Shown here: piece after piece, positions 1-7,596 of the stretch
Layout of the letters: each line of letters opens with the position of its first letter
How positions within the stretch are numbered: the stretch's first letter is position 1
Assembly (NCBI GenBank): GCA_003451595.1
Contig: DMDA01000105.1
Location: 2,492 to 37,809 of the forward strand
Length of the DNA stretch: 35,318 bases
From: Chloroflexota bacterium
GTDB taxonomy: Bacteria; Chloroflexota; Anaerolineae; Caldilineales; Caldilineaceae
Reading direction: 5' to 3'
Made by a program: the position numbers and the translations under genes
Notes under the pieces: generated by a model
Told to the model about the DNA's origin: nothing
Seen by the model: the letters and a program-made list of their open reading frames with translations, nothing else
The model's database searches: none

Positions 1-32
1 GCTCACCCCGCCGTTGTGATGGGCGACCCGGC

Positions 33-680
33 TCAGCCGCTGTAGCCGCGACTGGCGTCTGCCATCGCAGCTTCGCCGGCCAGTGAGGCAAGAAACTCAT
101 CATGCGTGACCGGATGTGAGAACATGGGGTAATCCTTCTCGATGGCGTTGCGGTGCTCCTCCATGCTTGTCGCCGCCACGCAGTCGGTCAGGGTGAAGAC
201 ATTGAAACCATGCTCATACGCTGTGCGCATCGACGACTCCACGCAGCAATTGGTGAGAAAGCCGCCCAGCGCCACATTCTCGATGCCGCGCCCGCGCAGC
301 AGAAAATCCAGGTTGGTGCTGGCGAAGGCGCATAGTCCGCGCTTGCCCTCGACGATGAGATCGCCCGGCTCCGGCGCCATCTCCTCACAAATCTGCGCCC
401 CCCACGAACCTTTGACAAAGGAATGCGTATCCACCACCCCCTTGAGAATGCCATAGGGGTGAGCGCCCAACTCCGGGTAACCTTCGACAAAAGTGATCGG
501 GGCGTGGATGATCGTTGCGCCCAGTTCGCGCGCCTTCTGGACGGTGGCGGCGGCGTTCGCCAGCATATTCGTCTGCTCCATCACTTCTTTAACAGCCCCG
601 TGCAAGGTGCCACCTTCGGTGGTAAAGTCATTTTGGAACTCGATCATGACGACGGCAGTTTTCTTGGGATCAAGGTTCAT
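33..680 (-). CDS. Isochorismatase-family cysteine hydrolase
   Basis: This 215-residue protein has the alpha/beta fold signature of isochorismatase-like hydrolases (nicotinamidase, N-carbamoylsarcosine amidase, ureidoacrylate hydrolase). The expected triad is visible: Asp18 in IEFQNDF, Lys113 in VEGKRG and Cys146 in TNCCVES. These would attack an amide or vinyl-ether bond through a cysteine nucleophile in the cytoplasm. The ATG at 680 follows an AGGAGG Shine-Dalgarno about 6 bases upstream, so the start is well supported. It lies downstream of a PhyH-like oxygenase on the same strand, with an 82-bp gap holding 12-bp direct repeats. A small catabolic pair is possible, but the substrate cannot be read from the sequence; ureidoacrylate or N-carbamoyl compounds are as likely as isochorismate. 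Confidence 0.93.
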   Translation of the reverse strand: MNLDPKKTAVVMIEFQNDFTTEGGTLHGAVKEVMEQTNMLANAAATVQKARELGATIIHAPITFVEGYPELGAHPYGILKGVVDTHSFVKGSWGAQICEEMAPEPGDLIVEGKRGLCAFASTNLDFLLRGRGIENVALGGFLTNCCVESSMRTAYEHGFNVFTLTDCVAATSMEEHRNAIEKDYPMFSHPVTHDEFLASLAGEAAMADASRGYSG

Positions 681-711
681 GGGCGCCTCCTGTGCTTTCT
701 CGCAGTTTGTT

Positions 712-758
712 CTTGATGCTTGCTTGACAACTTACTTGATAACTTATTTGACAACGCA
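712..758. repeat. 12-bp tandem direct repeats upstream of the cysteine hydrolase
   Basis: Three consecutive 12-bp units occupy 723-734 (CTTGACAACTTA), 735-746 (CTTGATAACTTA) and 747-758 (TTTGACAACGCA). A partial fourth unit, CTTGATGCTTG, lies at 712-722. The array fills most of the gap between the PhyH-like gene and the cysteine hydrolase, about 30 bp upstream of the hydrolase start. Regular spacing could mean repeated operator half-sites or simple slippage. Confidence 0.75.
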
Positions 759-762
759 GAGA

Positions 763-1602
763 TTAGTCGTGAATCCCGCGTTCGACCACATTGATACCGC
801 CGACCTCGATGACCGGCGTGCCATCGCGTTCAACCCAGACGCCGCATTGGGTGCTGCCCGGACTTTCCTCCAGTTCAACAACGGAGCCATCCATGCGCAG
901 CGCAGGGTGATACCAGCGGCCAACCTGCTGTGCGTCGCCCTCGATGTAGTGACCGATGAGAGAGCGCCGGAAGCGGTTCGTGCTGGTGTTGGGATAACTG
1001 CCATGCACAAGTTGACCGTTGAAGAAGAGCACATCCCCCGCTTTCATCACCACTGGGCGCACGTCGGCGTCAGGCGGCAGCGGCACAGTCACGTCGGTGA
1101 AACTTTGCGATAGGTCGGCTTCGATTGTGCAGAGCACGGGCCAGGCATGGCTGCCCACCACCACCTGCATACAGCCATTCTCCTCGTCGCAATCGTCGAG
1201 CGCCAGCCAGGCCGCCATGCAAGTGCCTGGTTGCACCCGGAGGTAATAGTTGTCTTGATGCAGCGCCTGCCCGCGCGCGCCGGGTGGTTTGAAGTAGAGC
1301 ATCGTCTGTACAGCCAACGGCTCCTTGCCCAGGAAGGTGGTCAGGGCAAGCCGGATGCGCGGGTCAAGCATCCACTGCAGCGAGAGATCGTCCCACCGGT
1401 GCATGTGGATCATGCGCGGGTAGGCTTTGAGTGGATCGCTCTCAGTGGCGGCCACCCCGGCGAAATCACCCGCGTGGCTGCCTTGACGACGCAAGCGCAT
1501 GAAGTGGTCAATATAGGTCTCCACCTCTTCGAGTGTGAACATCTGACGGACGACGGTGTAGCCATCCTGTTCGACTTGTTGGATATGAGCTGGTGTGATC
1601 AC
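763..1602 (-). CDS. Phytanoyl-CoA dioxygenase (PhyH) family oxygenase
   Basis: This 279-residue protein carries the Fe(II)/2-oxoglutarate oxygenase signature of the PhyH family. The metal triad is His115-x-Asp117 (LHQDNYY) plus His200 (LVHGSYPN), and Arg210 is placed to bind the 2-oxoglutarate carboxylate. The family hydroxylates small molecules (phytanoyl-CoA, ectoine, many secondary metabolites), so the substrate is open. The start is GTG at 1602, preceded by AAGGA at a 7-base spacing; no upstream ATG is better. A promoter-like sequence lies about 45 bp upstream. The cysteine hydrolase follows on the same strand after 82 bp and is probably co-transcribed. Fold and chemistry are secure, the biological role is not. 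Confidence 0.92.
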   Translation of the reverse strand: MITPAHIQQVEQDGYTVVRQMFTLEEVETYIDHFMRLRRQGSHAGDFAGVAATESDPLKAYPRMIHMHRWDDLSLQWMLDPRIRLALTTFLGKEPLAVQTMLYFKPPGARGQALHQDNYYLRVQPGTCMAAWLALDDCDEENGCMQVVVGSHAWPVLCTIEADLSQSFTDVTVPLPPDADVRPVVMKAGDVLFFNGQLVHGSYPNTSTNRFRRSLIGHYIEGDAQQVGRWYHPALRMDGSVVELEESPGSTQCGVWVERDGTPVIEVGGINVVERGIHD

Positions 1603-1646
1603 AATGTTTTCCTTCTCGGAACAATTCCTTCGCTGCGGTGAGGTCG

Positions 1647-1675
1647 ATTATAGCGATTTCATCGCGACTTGAAAA
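1647..1675 (-). promoter_or_regulatory. Putative sigma70-type promoter for the PhyH-like gene
   Basis: On the minus strand a perfect -10 TATAAT (1647-1652) is preceded by a 17-bp spacer and a 4/6 -35 TTTTCA (1670-1675). Predicted transcription starts near 1640, about 38 bp upstream of the GTG start. Confidence 0.5.
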
Positions 1676-1844
1676 GCGTTCAAATCGGACCGGGTCTACT
1701 TGCTGTTGGGGGGGAGAATGGTTGCAACCGGTGAATCATAGGCATTGACAGAAGTCATCCGGCCATCAGTGAAGTCGCTTCACCAGGACGTCGCGTCCAC
1801 CTTCTGTAGGTTATCGCTCACTGCGTTTGGGCCTGCGCTGGATG

Positions 1845-1853
1845 TGGTATCAT
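1845..1853 (+). promoter_or_regulatory. Possible extended -10 element before the 2-hydroxyacid dehydrogenase gene
   Basis: TG-G-TATCAT matches an extended -10 box (TGnTATAAT with one mismatch) 43 bp before the chosen ATG. No good -35 is seen, which extended -10 promoters can tolerate. The rest of the 1676-1844 spacer shows a lone TTGACA at 1745-1750 without a partner and nothing else recognisable. Confidence 0.3.
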
Positions 1854-1896
1854 GAGGGCAAATGACCATGCTCTACATTCAGTGAGACAATCCGTT

Positions 1897-2898
1897 ATGC
1901 CTTCAACAACCACCTTACCGGCGCGCCTTAATGTTTATATTCCCGCCTCCGATCTGGCCAAACGCGTCGATGACTTGCGAGCATTGTTGCCGCCGCACAT
2001 TCACGTCACTGCCGCGCCAGACGCACAGCCGAGCGATTGCCACATTCTGGTGCACGGTGCAGTCAAGGCGGAATGGCTGGCCGCCAGCCCCGCTCTGCGC
2101 GCCGTGATCGTGCCCTACGCTGGCGTCTCGCCAGAGCTGCGGCAGTTGTTGCTGCAGCATCCACACATTGCACTGCACAACCTGCACTACAACGATGTCG
2201 CCACCGCCGAATTTGCCCTGGCGTTGCTATTGGCGGCCGCCAAATTTATCGTTCCGCTTGATCGGTTGTTGCGCCAGGGCGATTGGCGCCAGCGCTACGG
2301 CGGCGCGCCATCGCTGCTGTTGGCAGGCAAGCGCGCGTTGATTCTCGGCTACGGCGCCATCGGTCGTCAGATCGCTCCGCTCTGTCAGGCGCTGGGGATG
2401 CAGGTCAGCGGTGTGCGTCGCCACGCACCAACGCAACCTGTCGAGCGCGGCGTGGCTGTGTATGCGGTGAGCCAGTTGCCCACTCTACTGCCTGCCGCCG
2501 ACATTTTGATCTGTGTGTTGCCGCAGACGCCTGATACCGTCGGGCTGATCGGCGCCGCAGAACTGGCATTGCTGCCGCAGGGCGCCATTGTGGTCAATGT
2601 CGGGCGAGGACCGGTGATCGATGAAGCGGCGTTCTACGCTGCTCTGCGCAGCGGCCACCTTGCCGCCGCCGGCATCGATGTGTGGTACAACTATCCACAC
2701 GGCGAGGAAGAGCGGGCGCACACGCTGCCCTCTCGCTTTCCCTTCCATGAACTCGACAACGTAGTGCTTAGTCCCCATCGCGGTGGGTGGCTGGAAGCTG
2801 CCGAGGAGCGCCGCCTGCAGGAATTGGCGACGTTGCTGACCGCCGCTGCCAACGGCCGGCCGATGCCAAATCTGGTGGACAAGCAGCTTGGGTACTGA
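1897..2898 (+). CDS. D-isomer-specific 2-hydroxyacid dehydrogenase family protein
   Basis: This 333-residue protein has the two-domain layout of the D-2-hydroxyacid dehydrogenases. The Rossmann motif GYGAIGRQ lies at 151-158, the substrate-binding Arg237 in VNVGRGPV, and a His294 in SPHRGG. Such enzymes reduce 2-keto acids to D-2-hydroxy acids with NAD(P)H. The conserved acid that normally polarises the histidine (five residues after the Asp of the IDV motif) is Tyr266 here, in DVWYNYP, so catalysis may be altered. The ATG at 1897 is preferred over an in-frame ATG at 1852 because the extra 15 residues look unlike the family and overlap a possible -10 box. No operon partner is evident: dinB follows after 125 bp. 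Confidence 0.88.
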   Translation: MPSTTTLPARLNVYIPASDLAKRVDDLRALLPPHIHVTAAPDAQPSDCHILVHGAVKAEWLAASPALRAVIVPYAGVSPELRQLLLQHPHIALHNLHYNDVATAEFALALLLAAAKFIVPLDRLLRQGDWRQRYGGAPSLLLAGKRALILGYGAIGRQIAPLCQALGMQVSGVRRHAPTQPVERGVAVYAVSQLPTLLPAADILICVLPQTPDTVGLIGAAELALLPQGAIVVNVGRGPVIDEAAFYAALRSGHLAAAGIDVWYNYPHGEEERAHTLPSRFPFHELDNVVLSPHRGGWLEAAEERRLQELATLLTAAANGRPMPNLVDKQLGY

Positions 2899-3023
2899 GA
2901 GTCCTTTGTATGGCTCCCTAACCTGATGCTAAGACGCAGGGCGCAAAGCAAATGCTGGAATTGACCTTCACATCACGTATGCCCCGTGCGTATAGCTCAT
3001 GAACCGCAACGGGTATTGACGCC

Positions 3024-4199
3024 ATGATGGAGCGCAAGATCATACATCTCGATCTCGACGCCTTCTTCTGCGCAGTCGAGGAATTGCGCGACCCGACGCT
3101 GCGCGGCAAACCCTTTGCTGTTGGTGGCAGGCCTGAAAGTCGCGGCGTCGTCGCCTCCTGCTCCTACCCGGCGCGACGCCTGGGCGTGCACTCCGCCATG
3201 CCGATGGCTCAGGCGTTGCGGCTCTGCCCGGCGCTGATCATTGTGCCGGCGCGCCATCGCGAATATGTAGCGCACTCGCAGCGGGTCATGGCGATCCTGC
3301 ACCGATTTACACAACTGGTGGAACAGATTTCCATCGACGAGGCCTTTCTCGACGTGACCGATCGCCTGGAGGCGGCGCCGGCGCTGGCAATCGAGCTTCA
3401 GCAGATGATCCGTCACGAACTGGGGCTGCCCGTTTCGCTCGGCGTGGCCACGAACAAACTCGTTGCCAAGATTGCCAACAATGTAGGCAAGGCAGCGGCG
3501 CGCGGGGACGCTCCGCCCTGTGCGCTGCAAGTTGTGCCGCCGGGCGCCGAAGCCGACTTTTTGGCGCCGCTGCCCGTCGCTGCGCTGTGGGGCGTCGGCC
3601 CCAAGACAGCGGCGCGACTGCACACCCTCGGCATTCACACCATTGGCGATCTCGCCCGCTGGCCAGAGCGCGACCTGGTGCGGCGCTTCGGCAAGTCAGG
3701 CCAGGAGATGGCGCACCACGCGCGCGGGTTGGACGATCGCCCCATCGTCACGGAACACGCGCGCAAGTCGATCAGCCAGGAGACGACCTTTGTGCGAGAT
3801 GTGACCGATGCCGCCCTGCTGCACACGACTTTGCAAGAGCAGGCGGCGGAAGTGGCAAGCGGCCTGCAGCGTCGGCGCTTGTTGGCCGCCACCGTCAAGC
3901 TCAAAATCCGCTGGGCTGACTTCACCACGCTAACGCGGCAGACGACGTTGCCGCAACCAGGGGATGACGCCGCCCAATTTTACGCTGCCGCCCGCACCCT
4001 GTTGACGCGCGTCTGGCGGGGAGAGGCTGTGCGGCTCATTGGCCTTGGCGTGACCGGACTGAGCGAGGCGCGCCAGCTTGGCCTGTGGGAAGCGCCGGAT
4101 GAGCGCGCAGAGCGGCTCTACACTGCCGTCCGTGAGTTGCAGCACCGCTACGGCGCCACTGCCATCCGTCGCGCTAGCGATCTCGGCGACGCGGGGTAA
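3024..4199 (+). CDS. dinB: DNA polymerase IV (Y-family)
   Basis: This 391-residue translesion polymerase starts with the hallmark HLDLDAFF (catalytic Asp10) and has SIDEAFLDV with the catalytic Asp105-Glu106 pair. The helix-hairpin-helix thumb region (LWGVGPKTAARLHTLGI) and a complete little-finger domain follow. A QLGLW pentapeptide at 351-355 resembles the QLxLF beta-clamp-binding motif. It would copy past damaged bases with low fidelity at stalled forks. Two consecutive ATGs (3024, 3027) are possible starts, and no strong Shine-Dalgarno is present. No LexA-type box was recognised in the 125-bp upstream gap, so SOS control cannot be claimed. Confidence 0.97.
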   Translation: MMERKIIHLDLDAFFCAVEELRDPTLRGKPFAVGGRPESRGVVASCSYPARRLGVHSAMPMAQALRLCPALIIVPARHREYVAHSQRVMAILHRFTQLVEQISIDEAFLDVTDRLEAAPALAIELQQMIRHELGLPVSLGVATNKLVAKIANNVGKAAARGDAPPCALQVVPPGAEADFLAPLPVAALWGVGPKTAARLHTLGIHTIGDLARWPERDLVRRFGKSGQEMAHHARGLDDRPIVTEHARKSISQETTFVRDVTDAALLHTTLQEQAAEVASGLQRRRLLAATVKLKIRWADFTTLTRQTTLPQPGDDAAQFYAAARTLLTRVWRGEAVRLIGLGVTGLSEARQLGLWEAPDERAERLYTAVRELQHRYGATAIRRASDLGDAG

Positions 4200-4291
4200 A
4201 ATTAGGCGTCAGGCAGCATACGATCACCTGCCTTGCTACTCTGGCTTCCAGGGAAGGTGGAGGCTCTGCGCAACATACACCTGGAAAAAAC

Positions 4292-5971
4292 ATGAACGAA
4301 GAAATCGATCTGGAGGAGTGGGCGCCTGGGTTTGTCATCCTCATCACCCTGATCGGTGGGGCGTTGCGTGTGCTGCTGCTCGGCGCAAAGGGGATGTGGC
4401 TGGATGAAACGTTCAGTGTGTGGATGGCCAGTCACAGCGTCTCCGATCTGTTGCAATGGATCGTCAGGCTCGACCAGCACCCGCCGCTCTACTATTTCCT
4501 GCTTCATTACTGGATCACCTTTACCGGCGATGCAGCGTATGACGTTCGGTTCTTTTCTGCGCTCTTTGGCGCCGCTACAATTCCGGTTATCTACCTGATC
4601 GGCAAGCGCATCTCTGGGGTTGCGGTGGGATTGGCAGCGGCGCTGTTGCTGGCGTTATCGCCATTTCACATCTACTTTGCGCAGGAAACGCGCATGTACA
4701 CCCTGCTGACCTTCAACGCCGCCATGGCGATCTATGCCCTGGTCAGGCTGCTGACGGATGCGCGCAGCGTCAACCCCATTGGTCGCCAATTTCGCGACTA
4801 TCTGCACACCTGGCGGAGCGCCACAGCGGCGGTAACGGACATCGCCCCTGAATTTCGTGACGTTGGTCCTTCGCTGCGTGGCTGGCGCAGCTGGTTTGCG
4901 CGCCAGCGTTGGGCGCCGATGCAGCGCATTGAAACCGATCTGGCCTGGGTTGCCTTTGTTGTCTTTACGACGGCGACCATGCTCACACACAATACGGCTG
5001 TCCTGTTTCCACTAGCTGTCAACGTGTTTGTGCTCGGCCTGATGCTCTTTCAGCGGCGTAACCGGGCTGGCGCGCACTTTTCCCTCCAGGCTCCTACCTT
5101 GGGGAATTGGGCGAAGGCGCAGATCGCCATCTTCCTGCTGTGGAGTCCCTGGCTCTACTTCTTTATTCAGCAAGCCCGTGTGGTCGATCAACGTTTCTGG
5201 ATTCCTGCGCCGACCTGGGATGCTGTGCTCCAGACATTGCGATCTTTCTTGAATGCCTCGGCGCCCTTGCCAACTAGTCTGGCCGTGATCATCTGGGGGC
5301 TATACGGGTTGGTGTTAGGGTTGGGTGTGGTGCATTTCCGGCGCAAGCTGGCGCGCTTCTGGTTGCTGGCTGTGCTCTTTGCCGTTCCCTTTGTCGGTGA
5401 ACTGCTCGTGAGTCTCCGCCGACCGATCTTTTACGACCGCACCTTGATCTGGATCACGCTGCCCTTGTTCCTGGTGCTGGCGGCCGGCGCCGTGCAATTC
5501 AAAAATCGTTTTCTGATCATCCTCGTGGTGGGCGTGCTTGGCGCCGTCAACCTGTTTGCGGTTGGCGACTACTACCGCTTCTATCGTAAAGAGGATTGGA
5601 GCATCCCGGCCGGCTATGTGGCCAATTTTGCTGAACCGGGAGACCTGGTGCTCTTCAACTCCAACTTTGTGGCGATCCCGTTCGACTATTACTTCAAGGC
5701 ATACGAAGAACTATATGCACTTCAGGTGACAAAACAGGGATTGCCGCACGACTTGATCGCTGACGGCATCCTGGAACCACAGATGACGGAAGACGATATC
5801 CCTGCGCTTCTTTCCTTGCTACGCCAGCATGATCGGGTCTGGTTGGTGTACAGCCATGAAGCATACACGGACCCGAAAGGACTCATCCCGCGAACACTGG
5901 CAGCGCAGATGCAGTTGGCTCGGACGCGCGATTTTTATGGTGGGCAAGTGCAGTTGTATGTGGCGCCCTGA
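4292..5971 (+). CDS. GT39-type polytopic membrane glycosyltransferase
   Basis: This 559-residue protein belongs to the ArnT/PMT-like family (glycosyltransferase 39, PF13231-type), which uses polyprenyl-phosphate sugars and acts outside the membrane. After the first membrane segment it shows WLDETFS with the Asp38-Glu39 pair. The loop motif DQHPPLYY follows at 61-68, and there are about ten hydrophobic segments. The C-terminal ~120 residues are soluble and lack the membrane pattern. The ATG at 4292 follows CTGGAAAAAAC, a weak ribosome site. It ends 24 bp before the earliest yvcK start and may be co-transcribed with it. The transferred sugar and acceptor are unknown; lipid, protein or cell-surface polymer are all possible. 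Confidence 0.87.
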   Translation: MNEEIDLEEWAPGFVILITLIGGALRVLLLGAKGMWLDETFSVWMASHSVSDLLQWIVRLDQHPPLYYFLLHYWITFTGDAAYDVRFFSALFGAATIPVIYLIGKRISGVAVGLAAALLLALSPFHIYFAQETRMYTLLTFNAAMAIYALVRLLTDARSVNPIGRQFRDYLHTWRSATAAVTDIAPEFRDVGPSLRGWRSWFARQRWAPMQRIETDLAWVAFVVFTTATMLTHNTAVLFPLAVNVFVLGLMLFQRRNRAGAHFSLQAPTLGNWAKAQIAIFLLWSPWLYFFIQQARVVDQRFWIPAPTWDAVLQTLRSFLNASAPLPTSLAVIIWGLYGLVLGLGVVHFRRKLARFWLLAVLFAVPFVGELLVSLRRPIFYDRTLIWITLPLFLVLAAGAVQFKNRFLIILVVGVLGAVNLFAVGDYYRFYRKEDWSIPAGYVANFAEPGDLVLFNSNFVAIPFDYYFKAYEELYALQVTKQGLPHDLIADGILEPQMTEDDIPALLSLLRQHDRVWLVYSHEAYTDPKGLIPRTLAAQMQLARTRDFYGGQVQLYVAP

Positions 5972-6031
5972 GCTGCGCCCGGGGCGTGACTGAGAGTGCC
6001 GTCAGCTCCGACACTGGAACGCAACGACCGT

Positions 6032-6061
6032 TTGAACCCGCCCGTTGAGCCGGGCTATAAT
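6032..6061 (+). promoter_or_regulatory. Promoter-like sequence at the 5' end of yvcK
   Basis: TTGAAC (6032-6037), an 18-bp spacer and a perfect TATAAT (6056-6061). Predicted initiation near 6068 falls after the ATG at 6065. If the promoter is real, translation from that transcript would begin at the ATG at 6071 or, more likely, at 6116, which has its own GGAG at 6103-6106. Confidence 0.4.
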
Positions 6062-6064
6062 CAA

Positions 6065-7429
6065 ATGAAGATGACCGAGCACAAGACTCCCATTATCAAC
6101 CTGGAGCGCGTATGGATGCTGCTACTCCGCCCCGGCATCGGCATCAAACGCTGGTTGCTGGCGGCTTTGGCTGGCATCCTGGCAACGAGCATTGGGCTAG
6201 CTTTCCTGTTGGTGCTTTTGATTCAGAGCGGGCCACTGCACTGGCTGGTGCTTGGTTTCCTGCCAGATTGGCTGCGCGCACTGCTCTTTATTGGGCTGGG
6301 CTTGGGCGTCGCGACAGTCGGCGCCTGGCGTCTGCACCAGATCATCTTGCGTGAAGTGTGGCCGGAACTGCGGACGCCGGAAAGCCAGGCGGCAGTGCGC
6401 GCTATTCTCAAGCGCCAACAGCGACGCCACGGACCGCGCGTCGTCGTGATTGGCGGCGGCACGGGGATGCCACAGTTGTTGCGCGGGCTGCGCGCGTACA
6501 CTGACAACATCACCGCAATTGTCACCGTGGCGGACGACGGTGGCAGCAGCGGGCGGCTGCGTCGACAGATGGGCACGCTCCCTCCTGGCGACTTCCGCAA
6601 TAACATCGCTGCACTCAGCGAGGCAGAAGGGTTGATGACGCGCCTCTTTCAGTATCGCTTTGCAGAAACAGATGTCGGCGCCTGTGATGACCAGCGCAGC
6701 GAATTGGCCGGACACAGCTTTGGCAACCTGTTCATCACAACGATGGCGGCAATTACAGGCAGCTTCGAGTCCGGCATCGCCGAAAGTAGCCGTGTGCTCG
6801 CCGTACGTGGACGCATCTTGCCCAGCACACTGGAAAACGTCACCCTCTGCGCTGAGGTCAAGCGCACGACGCCGGATGGTCACACCGAGTGGTTGATGGT
6901 GGAAGGCGAGAGCAATGTGCCCAAAGCCGGCGGACAGGTCGAGCGCGTCTATTTACAGCCGGCGCATGTGCGTGCGTACCCGGAGGCGATCCGGGCGTTG
7001 CTCCAGGCCGACTTGATCGTCGCCGGGCCTGGCAGCTTCTTCACCAGCGTACTGCCCAATCTGCTGGTCGAATCGATTCGTGATGCCATCATCGCGTCGT
7101 CGGCGCTGCGCATCTACATTTGCAATGTCGCTACGCAACATGGCGAGACCGACGGCTTCAGCGTGCTCGATCACCTGCGCAAGCTGCGTCAACACGTCGG
7201 GGATGCGTTCATGACCACGCTGGCCAATGACAACTACAGCCTTGATAAGCCTCCAGCCCACAACGCCAGTTGGGTTACATTGCCAGCGCCCGGCGAAACC
7301 TCGGAATTCACGATCTTCACAGGTGATGTGGTGGATGCAGAGCGACCATGGCGCCATGACTCGCAAAAGCTGGCTGCCCGATTGATGGAAATCTATCACG
7401 ACTATGCGGCAAAATCACCCAAAGTGTAA
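6065..7429 (+). CDS. yvcK: YvcK/CofD-like protein (gluconeogenesis factor family) with N-terminal membrane anchor
   Basis: The C-terminal ~320 residues match YvcK. GGGTG opens the nucleotide/sugar-nucleotide-binding fold, followed by VTVADDGGSSGRLR, LPPGDFRNN, AGHSFGNLF and AGPGSFFTSVLPN. YvcK proteins control carbon flow between gluconeogenesis and cell-wall precursor synthesis in Bacillus and mycobacteria; some bind UDP-sugars. Unusually, ~100 residues with two hydrophobic segments (near WLLAALAGILATSIGLAFLL and ALLFIGLGLGVATVGAW) precede the domain, so the protein is probably membrane-anchored. The start is uncertain: GTG 5996, ATG 6065, ATG 6071 or ATG 6116 (best Shine-Dalgarno, GGAG with 9-base spacing). 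It sits directly upstream of gap-pgk-tpiA, which fits a central-carbon role. Confidence 0.92.
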   Translation: MKMTEHKTPIINLERVWMLLLRPGIGIKRWLLAALAGILATSIGLAFLLVLLIQSGPLHWLVLGFLPDWLRALLFIGLGLGVATVGAWRLHQIILREVWPELRTPESQAAVRAILKRQQRRHGPRVVVIGGGTGMPQLLRGLRAYTDNITAIVTVADDGGSSGRLRRQMGTLPPGDFRNNIAALSEAEGLMTRLFQYRFAETDVGACDDQRSELAGHSFGNLFITTMAAITGSFESGIAESSRVLAVRGRILPSTLENVTLCAEVKRTTPDGHTEWLMVEGESNVPKAGGQVERVYLQPAHVRAYPEAIRALLQADLIVAGPGSFFTSVLPNLLVESIRDAIIASSALRIYICNVATQHGETDGFSVLDHLRKLRQHVGDAFMTTLANDNYSLDKPPAHNASWVTLPAPGETSEFTIFTGDVVDAERPWRHDSQKLAARLMEIYHDYAAKSPKV

Positions 7430-7431
7430 AC

Positions 7432-7460
7432 TACACAATTTCTAGGAGTGATGGTAAGAT
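7432..7460 (+). promoter_or_regulatory. Weak promoter candidate upstream of gap
   Basis: TACACA (7432-7437), a 17-bp spacer and TAAGAT (7455-7460) preceded by TG-G, an extended -10 context. It lies in the 167-bp yvcK/gap gap. A second, poorer candidate is TTGACC at 7476-7481. Neither is decisive. Confidence 0.3.
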
Positions 7461-7596
7461 AAACGCACAGGTGGTTTGACCCTGTTGCCGTCAGTGTAAA
7501 AAGCGAGCGATGTCAGGCGCATCATCACCAACACAGCGAGCTCCTCAAAAGATGTTGATAAGGATTATGTTTTTCACAATTTAAGGAGAGATTCTA

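Noticed and set aside
1..32. End of another gene at the left edge
   Set aside because: Thirty-two bases without a recognisable codon pattern; nothing can be supported.
2932..2952. Possible single arm of heptad repeats (AAGACGC, AGGGCGC) after the 2-hydroxyacid dehydrogenase
   Set aside because: Only two or three degenerate units and no complementary partner arm nearby.
2961..2996. TTGACC with TATAGC as a dinB promoter
   Set aside because: The spacer is 24 bp, far outside the 15-19 bp range.
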